A stretch of 64,000 nucleotides of DNA from Actinomycetota bacterium (GCA_016278725.1 JADQBG010000012.1:1-64000), one strand, 5' to 3'; shown: positions 15,842 through 26,149, counted from the first letter of the stretch. The notes: generated by a model not told the origin, from the letters alone. Program-made: numbers and translations.

Positions 15842-18112
15842 TCATCGGACCGGGCTCTCGCGGCTTGGGGGCAGGCAGTTCTTCCCGTGCCCGCTGCTGC
15901 AGCCGTAGTCGGCCAGATGGGACATCACCCGCACCCCGCGCAGAGGCGAGGGCAGGACCAGAGTGGCGTGGCGGCGGCCAAATTCAAAAACCGCCTGCTC
16001 GATGGGCGTGAAGGAGACGTTGATGATGGGCTTGCCGTGCCGGTCCATGAGACAGGCGACCTCCTCCAAGAACCGCTCCTCCCGCTCGCGGTAGCGGGCC
16101 AGGCCTCCAGGCCCCATATCCGGGGGAGCAAAGCCTCTCTTCGCGGCGAGCTCGGCGGCCTCTTCCAGGATCCTCACCGGCGTGGTCATCATCCCCACCA
16201 CGCCCAGAACCACCACCCCGTCCACCTCGGGCGAACGAACGATCGCCTCCACCGCCTTCTCGGCCACGCCTTCAGCCGTGGTGCCGACCAGGTCCACCGG
16301 GTTCCCCCGGCTCCAGAAGGGGGGCAGCACCTCGTCCAGTTCGGCGATCACCTCTTCGGGCAGCCGGGCCAGATCGAGACCCGACCGGGCGGCCTCGTCG
16401 GCGGCCACCACCCCCCAGCCGCCGCCCATGGTGACGATCGCCGTGCGTCGACCGGTGGGGATGGGCAGATAGGAAAAGGCAAAGGCGAGGTCCATGAATT
16501 CGTCCGGATCGTAGGTCAGGTTGATCCCGGCCTGGCGCGCGGCGGCTTCGAAGATCTCGGCGGAACCGGCCATCGCGCCGGTGTGCGAGGCGGCCGCGCG
16601 GCTGCCAAAATCGCTCGATCCCCCTTTGAGCACCACCACCGGCTTGTCCTTGGCGGCCGCGCGCGCTCTCTCCAGGAAACGCCTCCCGTCGTCGGCCCCC
16701 TCCATGTACAAAAGGATCACCCCGGTTCGGGGGTCCCGGTGCAGGTACTCGAGGAAGTCCGTGGAGTCGACCATGGCCTCGTTGCCCACGCCGATGAAGC
16801 GGCCGATGCCGCCCTGCCGCTGTTCCGCCGAGGACATCAGCTGGATGCCCATGTTTCCCGATTGCGAGATGCAGGCGGCCGGACCGCGTCCGGGCCGCAT
16901 CACCACGGCTCCGGTCGCGTAGAAATGAGACCAGGAGGAGATGATGCCCATGCAGTTGGGCCCCACCAGAGGCATGCCGGACCGCCGGGCGATCTCGGCG
17001 ATGCGCTCCTCTTCCTCGGCCCCCTCCTCGCTGACTTCGGAAAAGCCGGAGGTGACCACCACCACGGCGCGCACGCCCCGCTCGGCGCACTCCTCGACCG
17101 CTGCCCGCACCGCCCGAGCCGGAACCGCGACGACCGCCAGGTCGGGCACCTCGGGCAAGGCGGCGATGCTCGGATAGGCCGGCAGCCCGAAGATGGGCTC
17201 GGCTCCAGGATTGACCGGATAGACCGGGCCTTCGAACCCCCCGGCCAGGATGTTGGTCATGATGGTGCCGCCCCACTTGGTGGCCGTGGACGAAGCGCCC
17301 ACCACTGCCACCGAGCGTGGGTTGAACACCGCGTCCAACCGCTCGAAGTCAATTTCGAAGCGTGGAGTAGGCTCGGGCGCAGGCCCGAGTGTGATCAGGG
17401 CGTCGGCCGCCACCGGCCGGCCCTGGGGGACCAGGAGGGGATTGATGTCCATCTCCCTGATCTCGGGATGCTCCTCGGCAATGCGGCCCAGCGCCACCAG
17501 CACGTCCACGAGCGCCCGGCGGTCGACCGCCTGCGCTCCGCGGTAGGGTCCCAGGAGCTCACGCGAGCGAATGGCGTCGAGCAGGGACTCGGCTTCCCCC
17601 CGGCTGAGGGGCGCCACCCCAAAGGCCACGTCGTCAAGCGCCTCGGCCAGCACTCCGCCCAGACCGAACATCACCACCGGCCCGAACTGAGGATCACGGA
17701 TGAGTCCGCAGACGAATTCCCGTGAAGAGGCGAGCATCTGCTCGACCAGCACCCCGTCAAGGCGCCCGTCTCCCCGCGCCACCAAGTCGCGGTAGGCCTG
17801 GAGGACGGCGGCCTCGTCCCGCAGGTCGAGGAGCACCAGTCCCGCGTCGGATTTGTGAAGGATCTCGGAGGAGGCTCCCTTGAGCACCAGCGGGAACCCC
17901 AGGCGGCCGGCGGCCCCCAGAGCTTCCGCCTCGTCGTGCACCAGCACGCCCTCTGCGACCGCGATTCCGTATTCGGCCAGGAGGGCCTTGCCCTCCGATT
18001 CGGTGAGGGCGCGTCGTCCCTCGGCCAACGCCCGGGCGACCAGCCCGGAGGCGGCGCTGGAATCCGACTTATTTTGGGTGAGCTCCTCGATCCTCGTCCT
18101 CCTCAACCCCAC
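15842..18112 (-). CDS. ADP-forming acetate/acyl-CoA ligase, fused beta-alpha form
   Basis: A GTG at 18112 gives ~756 aa; a TTG at 18106, overlapping the upstream TGA, is equally possible. The N-terminal ~230 residues are an ATP-grasp domain (LGFPLVLKGASSEILHKSDA). A CoA-binding Rossmann domain follows (FNPRSVAVVGASST). Two succinyl-CoA-ligase-like domains end the protein, including the phospho-His loop AASHTGAMAGSAE. It would interconvert an acid, CoA and ATP with acyl-CoA, ADP and phosphate. There is no C-terminal GNAT, so it is not a Pat-type protein acetyltransferase. It follows TauE and DUF1634 genes with overlap, suggesting its acid substrate may be exchanged by that exporter. Confidence 0.88.
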   Translation of the reverse strand: MGLRRTRIEELTQNKSDSSAASGLVARALAEGRRALTESEGKALLAEYGIAVAEGVLVHDEAEALGAAGRLGFPLVLKGASSEILHKSDAGLVLLDLRDEAAVLQAYRDLVARGDGRLDGVLVEQMLASSREFVCGLIRDPQFGPVVMFGLGGVLAEALDDVAFGVAPLSRGEAESLLDAIRSRELLGPYRGAQAVDRRALVDVLVALGRIAEEHPEIREMDINPLLVPQGRPVAADALITLGPAPEPTPRFEIDFERLDAVFNPRSVAVVGASSTATKWGGTIMTNILAGGFEGPVYPVNPGAEPIFGLPAYPSIAALPEVPDLAVVAVPARAVRAAVEECAERGVRAVVVVTSGFSEVSEEGAEEEERIAEIARRSGMPLVGPNCMGIISSWSHFYATGAVVMRPGRGPAACISQSGNMGIQLMSSAEQRQGGIGRFIGVGNEAMVDSTDFLEYLHRDPRTGVILLYMEGADDGRRFLERARAAAKDKPVVVLKGGSSDFGSRAAASHTGAMAGSAEIFEAAARQAGINLTYDPDEFMDLAFAFSYLPIPTGRRTAIVTMGGGWGVVAADEAARSGLDLARLPEEVIAELDEVLPPFWSRGNPVDLVGTTAEGVAEKAVEAIVRSPEVDGVVVLGVVGMMTTPVRILEEAAELAAKRGFAPPDMGPGGLARYREREERFLEEVACLMDRHGKPIINVSFTPIEQAVFEFGRRHATLVLPSPLRGVRVMSHLADYGCSSGHGKNCLPPSRESPVR

Positions 18113-18483
18113 CAGGCCAGGGTGATCGCCATAAGCACGACGGCGGAAATGCCGACGAGAATCCATTCCCGTCTTTTGAAGAACAGGAAACCGGAAGCCA
18201 GAACCCGGGCGGCCGGAGTGGCGATCAACACCAGGAGACCCACCTCGACCAGAGCGAGCGCCTCCAGCCTCGCAGCCCGGCGGAGCACGGCGATGGGGCC
18301 CTCGCGGAAGAGGGGCTGCGGATAGGCCAGGAGATCGGTCCCGCGGGCGACGCCGGGGCCGCGGACGAGCAGCAAGAGGATGCCCAGCGAGAGCAGCCCC
18401 ACCGCGGCCCACACCCCCACCGTCAGCACCTGGCTGAGCCGGCGTCCCAGTTCCGGATCGCGCAGGTTTCCCTCGGGCATCAT
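18103..18483 (-). CDS. DUF1634 membrane protein
   Basis: The 126-aa protein has three hydrophobic segments at ~20-42, ~74-97 and ~107-126, with the DUF1634 features LRDPELGRRLSQVLTVGVW and TPAARVLAS. DUF1634 genes are regularly next to TauE/SafE exporters, as here, where it overlaps that gene by 4 bp. A helper role in anion export is likely but unproven. Its stop overlaps the candidate starts of the acyl-CoA ligase. Confidence 0.88.
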   Translation of the reverse strand: MMPEGNLRDPELGRRLSQVLTVGVWAAVGLLSLGILLLLVRGPGVARGTDLLAYPQPLFREGPIAVLRRAARLEALALVEVGLLVLIATPAARVLASGFLFFKRREWILVGISAVVLMAITLAWWG

Positions 18484-19313
18484 ACGCCCAGGCCCTCGAG
18501 CATCATGCGCACGGCAACGATCACGAGCACCGCCACGAACAGCCTCCTGACGGCGACCGCGGGAAGGCGCGGCAAGAGCCGCGAGCCCAAGCGGGCGCCG
18601 AGCAGCACCCCGATCGCCACCGGTCCGGCAATCACCGGGTTGATATCGCCCCGGGCGAAGTAGACGGCGGCGCCGGATGAGGCGGTGACTCCCATCATGA
18701 AATTGCTGGTTGCGGCGGATACCTTGATGGGCAGCCCCATGGCGGTGTCCATGGCCGGGACCTTGAAGACACCCGAACCTATCCCCAGAAGGCCGGAAAG
18801 CACGCCCGCCACGATCATCAACAGGAACCCAAGGACGGTGCGCTGAGGGTGGTATTCGATAAGGGTGGCATGCCGGTGGTCCAGGTACTCATCCTCCAGG
18901 CGCAGCAGGCAGGAGAGGCGGTCGCCTTCCAGCGAGATGCCGTGCTCTTCCTGGCGGCGCAGCACCATGACCGAGGCGCCCAAGACCACGACGCCAAAAA
19001 TGAGTTGCAGGGAGGGACCGGTCAGGACCCCGGCCAGAAGCGCTCCCCCCAAAGCGCCGAAGGTGGTGGCCAACTCCAGGAACACCCCCACCCGGATGTT
19101 GCAGAGGCCCTGGCGCAGGTAGCGGATCGCGCCGCCGCTCGAGGTGGCGATCACCGTGACGAGCCCTGCGCCCGCGGCGTAGTGCATGTCGACCCCGAAG
19201 AGCAGGGTGAGGGCGGGAATGACGACGATGCCCCCGCCCAGACCGACCAGGGAGCCGACGAATCCGGCGCTGGCGGCCACGGCGAGGAGCGCAAGAAAGA
19301 AACCGAGGGTCAT
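18480..19313 (-). CDS. TauE/SafE-family sulfite/organic-anion exporter
   Basis: The 277-aa protein has ~8 predicted membrane segments and the family hallmarks FVGSLVGLGGGIVVIPALTL near the N-terminus and the repeat LLGIGSGVFKVPAM in the second half. A loop of ~45 residues rich in Glu/Arg/His separates the halves. Family members export sulfite, sulfoacetate or related anions. It is the first gene of a tightly packed set with DUF1634, ADP-forming ligase, GyrI-like and MidA-like genes. Confidence 0.9.
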   Translation of the reverse strand: MTLGFFLALLAVAASAGFVGSLVGLGGGIVVIPALTLLFGVDMHYAAGAGLVTVIATSSGGAIRYLRQGLCNIRVGVFLELATTFGALGGALLAGVLTGPSLQLIFGVVVLGASVMVLRRQEEHGISLEGDRLSCLLRLEDEYLDHRHATLIEYHPQRTVLGFLLMIVAGVLSGLLGIGSGVFKVPAMDTAMGLPIKVSAATSNFMMGVTASSGAAVYFARGDINPVIAGPVAIGVLLGARLGSRLLPRLPAVAVRRLFVAVLVIVAVRMMLEGLGV

Positions 19314-19345
19314 GCGGCCAGACTATCGCAGCCACGGAGAACGAA

Positions 19346-19711
19346 GGTGGAGGCGGGGGGAATCGAACCCCCGTCCGAGACTCGTCTGATGAAAGCTTCT
19401 ACGAGCGTAGCCCCTGCTATTTTCGAAATCTCCTCGCCTCTCGACCCCGCAGAAGCTGGGTCCGATTAGCCAGCCATCTAAAGTCCCCTGGGCGCCGATG
19501 GCAGTCGCCCTGGGCTATCCCGCCTAAAATAATGCCGTCTGACTCCCCGGCGGGAGCGGGAGGGACGACAGGCCTACCTAGTGTTTAGTTAGGCGGCCAG
19601 GGCTAGCTCTTGCTTGCCAGCTATAAGTGTTCCAACGTTTAACGAGAAGTTGGGATCTCGGCTCGCTACTCTCATCCAGACCACTAGCCCCGTCGAAACC
19701 ATGTCGCCCCC
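19346..19711 (-). ncRNA. ssrA: transfer-messenger RNA (tmRNA)
   Basis: On the minus strand the 366-nt RNA begins GGGGGCGACATGGTTTCGAC, the classic tmRNA 5' end, and finishes with a T-arm (GGGGG, TTCGATT, CCCCC) and CGCCTCCACC. The 5' GGGGGCG pairs with 3' CGCCTCC through one G-U. The final A of CCA is not encoded. The tag frame is complement(19589-19621): GCT resume codon, tag AGKQELALAA, then TAA. A pseudoknot (CCAAC with GTTGG) lies just before the resume codon, as in other tmRNAs. smpB is 81 bp upstream on the same strand. Confidence 0.96.
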
Positions 19712-19792
19712 ATGAGGAAGCGGCCGGGTCAGCGGACCCATAAGGCCGGATGGAAAGTATACCATCCGCCCCCGCTCCCCGCCGCCGCGGGG

Positions 19793-20257
19793 CTAGCGCT
19801 GCCGGTCCCTGAAGGCGCGCTGCATCTCGCGTTCGGCCTCCTTGCGGGCAAGCGTTTGCCGCTTGTCGTGAAGCTGCTTGCCCTTGGCCAGGCCGATTTC
19901 CACCTTAGCCCGGCCGTCTTTGAAGTAGAGCTTGGTAGGCACCAGCGTGTATCCGGCCGCCTGGACCTTCCCCAGAAGCCGCCGGATCTCGGCCTTGTGA
20001 AGCAACAATTTTCGTTCCCGGAGAGGATCGTGGTTGAAGATGTTGCCCTGCTCGTACGGGCTGATGTGCATGCCCATGAGCCAAACCTCTTCGCCGAGGA
20101 TGTTCGCATAGGCGTCGCGGAGGTTGGCCTTGCCTTCCCGCAGGGACTTCACCTCGGTGCCGGTGAGCACCAGCCCCGCCTCGAAGGTCTCCTCAATGAA
20201 GTAATCGTGGAACGCCTTCTTGTTCTTGGCGATCAGTTTGCTTCCGTCTCGTGCCAT
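19793..20257 (-). CDS. smpB: SsrA-binding protein SmpB
   Basis: The 154-aa protein has the SmpB signatures [40 protein letters not shown] and [12 protein letters not shown], and a basic C-terminal tail ([19 protein letters not shown]) that inserts into the ribosomal mRNA channel. It delivers tmRNA to stalled ribosomes. Its gene directly precedes ssrA, the common arrangement. Confidence 0.96.
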   Translation of the reverse strand: MARDGSKLIAKNKKAFHDYFIEETFEAGLVLTGTEVKSLREGKANLRDAYANILGEEVWLMGMHISPYEQGNIFNHDPLRERKLLLHKAEIRRLLGKVQAAGYTLVPTKLYFKDGRAKVEIGLAKGKQLHDKRQTLARKEAEREMQRAFRDRQR

Positions 20258-20273
20258 CCAGCGAGTATAGCCT

Positions 20274-20882
20274 CTAGCCCGTCACCGTTCTCCGCCCCAA
20301 CTGCCCGAAGAGGTGAAAGAACATCAGCACGCTCCAGAAACCCGCCACGATCGCTCCGATTCCCAGAGCGAGCGTCCCCAGGATGATCAGCAGCATGGAG
20401 AGCACCACTCCGACGATGAGAATGGCCAGGTAGGTGCCCAGATTTCGGCCGATCACCGACCAGATCCAACCGAAGTCGAACATGGTGAACCACTGATCGG
20501 TAAGGGCGTAGCGCAGCACCGCGATCGGCATCATCAGCATGAGGATGAAGCTCCAGCCGAAGTAGATTGCCGCCGCCAGGGGAGCATAGTCCTCCTCGAA
20601 ACCCATCCCCGCGAGCAAGAGTCCGGCAAGCAGCATCCCGGGGAGCATGTAGAGAAAGGCCGCCAGGCCGACCGCCAATCCGCGGACGAAGTAGCGCCCC
20701 AGCTGATCCCAGGCCGGCAGTTCCTCGGCATCCCCGTATGCGACCCGGCGGGCCACCTCCATGCCGTAGCCGTAATTGGCCAAGTTGAGCAGGGGAATGA
20801 GGTTGAGGATGCAGCCGATGGCTATCTTGGATACCCAGCCCTCGTTCTTCCAGGGAAAGCTCAACGCCCGTCCGAATTCCAT
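20274..20882 (-). CDS. DUF4013 multi-pass membrane protein
   Basis: The ATG at 20882 follows AGGAGA with 5-nt spacing, giving 202 aa. It starts [20 protein letters not shown], the usual DUF4013 opening, and has ~5 hydrophobic stretches, with [21 protein letters not shown] in the first loop. The function of the family is unknown. It precedes smpB by 16 bp and may share its transcript. Confidence 0.82.
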   Translation of the reverse strand: MEFGRALSFPWKNEGWVSKIAIGCILNLIPLLNLANYGYGMEVARRVAYGDAEELPAWDQLGRYFVRGLAVGLAAFLYMLPGMLLAGLLLAGMGFEEDYAPLAAAIYFGWSFILMLMMPIAVLRYALTDQWFTMFDFGWIWSVIGRNLGTYLAILIVGVVLSMLLIILGTLALGIGAIVAGFWSVLMFFHLFGQLGRRTVTG

Positions 20883-21012
20883 CCGGTCTCCTTTCGCCAA
20901 AAGGCGCTATTGACAGCCCAGCCTGATTCGACACCCAGCCGGGCTATTCCTCGAAATCGGATTCTGCCGCAGATCGGCCGGCGGAGGCGCCGGCGAGGGC
21001 CCGGCCGGCCGG

Positions 21013-22950
21013 TCAGCCGCCCAACCCCGGCGGCGCAGGAACCAGATCCACGCGCCCGCGCGCGGCATCGATCTGCGAGACCTGAATCGGCAACAAGTCC
21101 GCCAGCCGGAAGGCCCGGCCGGTTCGCCGGCCGACCAGCGCGGTCTCCTGGTCGTTCAGCTCGTAGTAGTCGTCGGGCAGGGCCCGGGCCGGCAGGAAGC
21201 CCTCGTAGAGCCGGTCGAACAGCACGAACGCCCCCGATCCCACGAAGCCCATGATCTGCCCTTCGAACACGGTGTCCGCGCCCTCCTCCTTCAACCTTCG
21301 CTCGAGCAGGAAGGCAAGGGCCAGATCGTCCGCCTTCAGTTCCACCTTGGAGGCCTCGCGCTCCCGCAGCGAGCAGTGCTCAGCCCACTCGGACAGAGTG
21401 GCGGTGGTCGGCTGGGGGCCCAGTTGCAGATGCCCGAGGAGAGCCCGATGGGTGAGCAGGTCGGGGTAGCGGCGGATGGGCGACGTGAAGTGGCTGTAGG
21501 TCCCCAAGGCCAAGCCGAAGTGGCCGATGTTGTGCGTCTGGTAGACGGCTCGAGATTGCGCGCGTAGGACCTGCTGCACCAATGCGGCCCGGCCGCGGCC
21601 GGCGGGCCGGAAGCGCTCGATCATCTCCGCCACCTCGCGCATGACCCGGCGCACCTGCCCGGGCGTGGCCGTCAGCGCGTCGAAGGGGGGCGTGGGCACC
21701 TCGAGTTCTTCGAGCACGTTCAGCAGATGATCCAGGCCGAAGGGGTCGGGCGTGTCGTGCACCCGGTAGACGTTCGGCACCTTCTCCCGTTCGAGAAACG
21801 ACCCCACCTGCTCGTTGGTCAGGATCATGTACTCCTCGATGAAGTTGTGGCTCTCGAGCTCCTCCGCGGCGTGGGCAGAGACGATGCGGTCACCCGCGAA
21901 ATGAAATTCGGGCTCGGTCGAGGTGATGCGCAGACTGCCCCGTTCGTAACGGTTATCACGCAGCGTTTGCGCCAGCGGCCTGCCTAACTCGAGCGCCTCG
22001 GAAAGCTCGGGACTCGGCTGACGGCGGTCCTGGAAGATCTCCTCGAGCTGATCGTAGTCCAAGCGCAGGCCGCTCCGGATCAGGGAGCGGTAGAACTTGA
22101 CCGAGAGCACCCGTCCGCCCCGGTCCAGTTCCATCTCGACGGTTACCGCCTTGCGGTCCGTCTCGGGCTGCAGGGAGCAGACACCCGCGCTCAGGATCTG
22201 GGGCAGCATGGGCTCGACGCCGGTGGGGACGTAGATCGACGTCGCCCGCCGAAGGGCCTCACGGTCGAGTTCGGTCTCTTCCTCCACGAAGTAGGACACA
22301 TCGGCGATGTGGACGAAGACGCGAACGCCCTCCGAGGTCGCCTCGAAGGAGAGCGCGTCGTCGAAGTCGCGGGCGGTCTCGGGATCAACGGTGAAGGTGA
22401 ACAGGTCGCGCAGGTCCGCGCGATGGTGGTCGTGCCGGTCTGCGGCTTCGGTCGCCTCCGCGGTCTCCTGCAGAACCTCGGCGGAGAACCCCCGTTCGAC
22501 CACGGTGTCGAGCATCAGTGCCTCGATCACGTCTTCCAAGCGGTCACGCCGGCCCACCTTGCGCGTCACCCGCAGGCGCCGGCCGTGCGAGTACTGTCCG
22601 AGGACCACGTCTCCCACTTCGACCGAGCGGCTGCCCTCCCGGGCGATCAGGAAAGGGGATCCCGTCTGGAAGAGCGGTTCGATCTCGAGGTGCTTGCCTC
22701 GCCGGGTCACCACTCCGGCGATGTGCTTGGGGCCGGAGAGCCCGCGGGAGGACCCTGCGCGTTCCGAGCCGCGTTTGCCCACGCCGGGCTTTCCCGTACC
22801 GGGGGCCTTCCGCCTGCCGCCCGCCTTTTTGCGCGGAGAGAGCGCCCGCCCTCGGGAGGACGAGCCCCCGGAACCCCGCGCGCCACTCCCCTTCTTCCGG
22901 GCCGAACCGGGTTTGCGCGCGCCCCCGCTGGGCTTCCTGCCTCGAGCCAC
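21013..22950 (-). CDS. rnr: ribonuclease R-family 3'-5' exoribonuclease
   Basis: A GTG at 22950 with GGGAG five bases upstream gives 645 aa; longer in-frame extensions overlap prmA and look non-coding. Residues ~1-75 are low-complexity Lys/Arg/Ser/Gly. A cold-shock-like segment follows (EVGDVVLGQYSHGRR), then the RNB catalytic domain with the metal-binding motif TVDPETARDFDDALS and HIADVSYFV. A C-terminal S1 domain spans TVFEGQIMGFVGSGAFV. RNase R degrades structured RNA and cooperates with tmRNA-SmpB in trans-translation, both encoded just downstream. The HTH-type N-terminus of enterobacterial RNase R is absent. Confidence 0.92.
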   Translation of the reverse strand: MARGRKPSGGARKPGSARKKGSGARGSGGSSSRGRALSPRKKAGGRRKAPGTGKPGVGKRGSERAGSSRGLSGPKHIAGVVTRRGKHLEIEPLFQTGSPFLIAREGSRSVEVGDVVLGQYSHGRRLRVTRKVGRRDRLEDVIEALMLDTVVERGFSAEVLQETAEATEAADRHDHHRADLRDLFTFTVDPETARDFDDALSFEATSEGVRVFVHIADVSYFVEEETELDREALRRATSIYVPTGVEPMLPQILSAGVCSLQPETDRKAVTVEMELDRGGRVLSVKFYRSLIRSGLRLDYDQLEEIFQDRRQPSPELSEALELGRPLAQTLRDNRYERGSLRITSTEPEFHFAGDRIVSAHAAEELESHNFIEEYMILTNEQVGSFLEREKVPNVYRVHDTPDPFGLDHLLNVLEELEVPTPPFDALTATPGQVRRVMREVAEMIERFRPAGRGRAALVQQVLRAQSRAVYQTHNIGHFGLALGTYSHFTSPIRRYPDLLTHRALLGHLQLGPQPTTATLSEWAEHCSLREREASKVELKADDLALAFLLERRLKEEGADTVFEGQIMGFVGSGAFVLFDRLYEGFLPARALPDDYYELNDQETALVGRRTGRAFRLADLLPIQVSQIDAARGRVDLVPAPPGLGG

Positions 22951-23015
22951 ATCTACTCCCTTCGCGGGCTCACAAGCCCGGTTGGCGTCAGAAATGGGAT
23001 TCGGCCTCGCTTCTC

Positions 23016-23879
23016 CTAATCCCGCTTGTCCCCCGCCCCGGGGGAATGGGGGCGCAGGTCGAAGGCCACCCACTCGTGCTCGTAGAGCCGCGAGGCAATC
23101 GTCAGCCCCGCCTCCTGCGCCCGACTCTCGAGCAGGGACTCCTGTTCCCCGGAGAGTATGCCGGCGACCAAGAGCCGCCGGATCTCTAGACCCTTTAGGC
23201 GTTCCAGCAAGACCGAAACCGGCTCCAGAGTGATGTTCGCCAGGAGCGTCGCCGCCCGAAACCACTCGAGCGGGGCGTCATCCAGCTCGTGGCACTGCAC
23301 CTCGATCGGCGCCGAGTGGTTGGCGGCGTTTGCGCGGGCCGCCTCCACCGCAAGGGGATCGTTGTCCAGGGCACGGATCGGCGCGAAGCCCAGCGCGTGG
23401 GCGGCCAGCGCCAGTATGCCCGAGCCGGTGCCGACGTCGGCCAGCGGACCGCGGGCTTCGCCGTCCTGGAGGAGCAACAGGATCCCCCGGGTGGTGGGGT
23501 GCAGCCCGGTGCCGAAGGCCAGACCGGGAGTCAGCACCAACTCCGCTTCGACATCGGGTACCGGTGGCTCCCACGGCGGACGCACGGCCAATCGCCGGAT
23601 CACGATCGGCTTGAAGTGGATCTTCCAGGAGTCCTCCCAACCGCCCGGCACGAGCACCCGCTCGATGAAGGTCAGGGTGCGCAGTTCTTGGGGCAGGCAC
23701 GCCAGGATATCCTCGTCTTCGACGAACCCGGCGCCGTGCCGGAAGGGATAGAAGATCAGATGCCTGCGCTCCCCCTCCCCCAGTTCCTGGAAAGGCCCCA
23801 GCCGGTCGTAGAGCAGCGCTCCGGCGATCTCGGCCCAAGCGGAGGGAACAGAGATTCTGACCGCGGGATCGGCGCCCAT
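23016..23879 (-). CDS. prmA: ribosomal protein L11 methyltransferase
   Basis: The 287-aa protein has the PrmA landmark GLAFGTGLHPTTR, an SAM-binding DVGTGSGILALAA and LLANITLEPV near the active site. The N-terminal region (~1-110) matches the L11-recognition domain loosely. It would trimethylate L11. It lies 10 bp downstream of dnaJ, the frequent Gram-positive order. Confidence 0.9.
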   Translation of the reverse strand: MGADPAVRISVPSAWAEIAGALLYDRLGPFQELGEGERRHLIFYPFRHGAGFVEDEDILACLPQELRTLTFIERVLVPGGWEDSWKIHFKPIVIRRLAVRPPWEPPVPDVEAELVLTPGLAFGTGLHPTTRGILLLLQDGEARGPLADVGTGSGILALAAHALGFAPIRALDNDPLAVEAARANAANHSAPIEVQCHELDDAPLEWFRAATLLANITLEPVSVLLERLKGLEIRRLLVAGILSGEQESLLESRAQEAGLTIASRLYEHEWVAFDLRPHSPGAGDKRD

Positions 23880-23889
23880 CAGCCGGGAG

Positions 23890-25035
23890 TCAGCGGGTGA
23901 AGAGGTGCTTGATCCGCTGGAAGATCCCTTCCTCTTTCAGGTCGTAATGCTCCGGCCCGCAGGACTCGTCGAAATCGCGCAGCAGGTCTTTCTGAGCCGC
24001 GGTGAGGTCCTGCGGCACCATGACGTTGAGGAGCACGTGGTGATCCCCGCGGCCGCTCCGCCGCAGATGGGGAACCCCGCGCGCCCGCAGCACTTTGACT
24101 TCGCCGGGTTGGGTGCCCGGAGGCAGCACCACTTCCTCCTCGCCGTCGAGAGTGGCCACCGAGATGGTGGTTCCCAAGGCGGCTTCCACCATGGTGATGT
24201 CCTTGCGCGAGAGGATGTCGTCACCGTCACGCTCGAACTCGGGGTGGGGCGCCACCGAAATCTCCACGTAGAGGTCGCCGGGGGGGCCGCCGCCGGCTCC
24301 GGCCTCGCCCTGGGCGGCGAAGCGCAGCCGCTGTCCATCGGCGATACCCGCAGGCACATCCACTTCGATGGTCTTGTGCTGCCGGGTGCGCCCCTGCCCT
24401 TTGCACTCCTCACAAGGCTGGCTGATTGTCTGGCCCTCTCCCCGGCAGGTCGGACAGGCGCCGGTCTGGATGAACTGACCCAGGGGAGTCGAGCGCACGC
24501 TTCGCCGAGCGCCGGTGCCGCCGCAGTCGGGGCAGGACTTCACCGAAGCCGGATCGGTAGTGCGGGCCCCGCCGCAGACCGGGCACGTATCCAGAAGCTC
24601 GACCTCCACCTCGTGACTCGCTCCGAAGGCGGCCTCCTGCAGGTCGATCTGGAGCGAGAGAGTCACGTCCCGCCCTCGGGTCGTCCGGGAACGCCGGCCC
24701 GTGGCCCGCCCGAAGATGTCGGCGCCGCCACCGCCGAACATATCGCCTCCGAAAAAGGCGTCGAAGATGTCCGAGAAGTCGGTGAAGCCGCCTCCTGCGG
24801 TTCCCCCGCCGCGCCGCAGGCCCTCATGGCCGTAGGTGTCGTAGGTCCGGCGTTTCTGCGCATCGCTCAGGACCTCGTAGGCCTCGGTGGCCTCCTTGAA
24901 TTTCTCTTCGGCCTGGGGATCGTGGCCGTTTACGTCCGGGTGCAGCTCGCGAGCCAGCCGCCGGTAGGCCTTCTTCACGTCGCTGACGTCGGCCCCCCGG
25001 GTCACCCCGAGCACTTCGTAGTAATCACGCTTCAC
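23890..25035 (-). CDS. dnaJ: chaperone protein DnaJ
   Basis: The 381-aa protein begins with a J domain ([14 protein letters not shown] in [10 protein letters not shown]), then a Gly/Phe-rich region with GGG repeats. Four zinc-finger CxxCxG motifs follow (CPVCGG, CPDCGG, CPTCRG, CEECKG), then two C-terminal substrate-binding domains. It stimulates the ATPase of DnaK, which is not in the window. The start overlaps the hrcA stop by 4 bp. Confidence 0.96.
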   Translation of the reverse strand: MKRDYYEVLGVTRGADVSDVKKAYRRLARELHPDVNGHDPQAEEKFKEATEAYEVLSDAQKRRTYDTYGHEGLRRGGGTAGGGFTDFSDIFDAFFGGDMFGGGGADIFGRATGRRSRTTRGRDVTLSLQIDLQEAAFGASHEVEVELLDTCPVCGGARTTDPASVKSCPDCGGTGARRSVRSTPLGQFIQTGACPTCRGEGQTISQPCEECKGQGRTRQHKTIEVDVPAGIADGQRLRFAAQGEAGAGGGPPGDLYVEISVAPHPEFERDGDDILSRKDITMVEAALGTTISVATLDGEEEVVLPPGTQPGEVKVLRARGVPHLRRSGRGDHHVLLNVMVPQDLTAAQKDLLRDFDESCGPEHYDLKEEGIFQRIKHLFTR

Positions 25036-26099
25036 TCGTACCGGTCCTCCAGATAGTCACTGAGTAGCTGAGCGGTGCCCCTGACGGTGGCGATGGCCGC
25101 TCCATAGTCCATTCGCGTGGGGCCGATCAGGCTGACCGTTCCCAGCATGCGGTGGGGAAGGCCGTAGCCCGCGGCCACCAGAGAGAAGCGGTGCAGAGAC
25201 TGCTCCTCGTTCTCGCAGCCGATCCGCACCACCACGCCCTTGTCGTCCAAGGCGCGGCGCAGCAGGCGGAGCAGGAAGTAACGTTGCTCCAGGAGATTCA
25301 GCAGTTCGCGCAGATCTTCCACGCTGTCGAAGTGGCTTTCGGAGAGCAGCCGCGAAGCTCCGCCCACGTAGAGCGCGTCGACCGACTCATCCAGGAAACG
25401 ATGAAAGGCAGGGGCCAGGCTCTCGAGGAACACCTTCTCCCGAGGGGAGAGTTCGGGGTTTTCCAGAACCCGCCGCACCAGGCGCTCGCTCAGACGGCGT
25501 TCGCCCATCATTTCGTTCAGATAGCTGCGGCCCCAATCCACCAGGGCGGCGTCCACGGATTCGGGGAAGTCGATAATCCGCTTGGCCACTCTGCCCGTCG
25601 AAAGGATGAAGACCGTCATCACCAGATTGGGCTGCAGCAGAAGCAGTTCGATGTGCCGTAGTTGCTCGCCACTCGAACTCGGCGCCACCACCAGGGCCAA
25701 GAGGTTGGTGGCCTGGGCCATGGCCTCGCTGGTTTGCTGCAGGGCGTCGTCCACCTCTTGGGCGAGCCGCGGCTCGGGCAACGGCGGCGCTGCCTCTTGG
25801 CCGCTCTTGGTTCCGAGCAGCCAGTCGACGAAGTCCCGGTAGCCGATGTCGGTGGGCACCCGGCCGGCCGAGGTGTGGGGGCTGGTGAGAAAACCTCGAT
25901 CCTCGAGCACGGCGAACTCGTTGCGCACCGTCGAGGGAGACACCTTGAAGCCCGCGCGGTTGGCCACCAGTCTCGAAGAGACCGGCATTCCCGAGCGGAT
26001 GTATTCCTGGGCCACGAGCCCCAGGATGACATGCTGGCGCGAGGTTAACCCGGCGCCAAGTTCTTTGGTCATTGATTTGATCGAGTGCCCTTCAGGCAT
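25032..26099 (-). CDS. hrcA: heat-inducible transcription repressor HrcA
   Basis: The ATG at 26099 gives 355 aa; an ATG at 26072 is an alternative. Residues ~15-90 are the winged helix ([52 protein letters not shown]). The central GAF-like domain and ends near [12 protein letters not shown] and a late YLEDRYE are typical. HrcA represses class I heat-shock operons through CIRCE elements, but I find no CIRCE in the 226 bp upstream. dnaJ follows with a 4-bp overlap. Confidence 0.95.
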   Translation of the reverse strand: MPEGHSIKSMTKELGAGLTSRQHVILGLVAQEYIRSGMPVSSRLVANRAGFKVSPSTVRNEFAVLEDRGFLTSPHTSAGRVPTDIGYRDFVDWLLGTKSGQEAAPPLPEPRLAQEVDDALQQTSEAMAQATNLLALVVAPSSSGEQLRHIELLLLQPNLVMTVFILSTGRVAKRIIDFPESVDAALVDWGRSYLNEMMGERRLSERLVRRVLENPELSPREKVFLESLAPAFHRFLDESVDALYVGGASRLLSESHFDSVEDLRELLNLLEQRYFLLRLLRRALDDKGVVVRIGCENEEQSLHRFSLVAAGYGLPHRMLGTVSLIGPTRMDYGAAIATVRGTAQLLSDYLEDRYE

Positions 26100-26149
26100 T
26101 GGTATGTGCTTCGCCCCTCGGCGTCCATTAGAGTCAAAGGATGTAGCAA

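Noticed and set aside
15818-17725. 635-aa plus-strand open frame
   Set aside because: Antisense to the ADP-forming ligase, whose motifs are continuous on the minus strand; His/Gly/Arg-rich composition.
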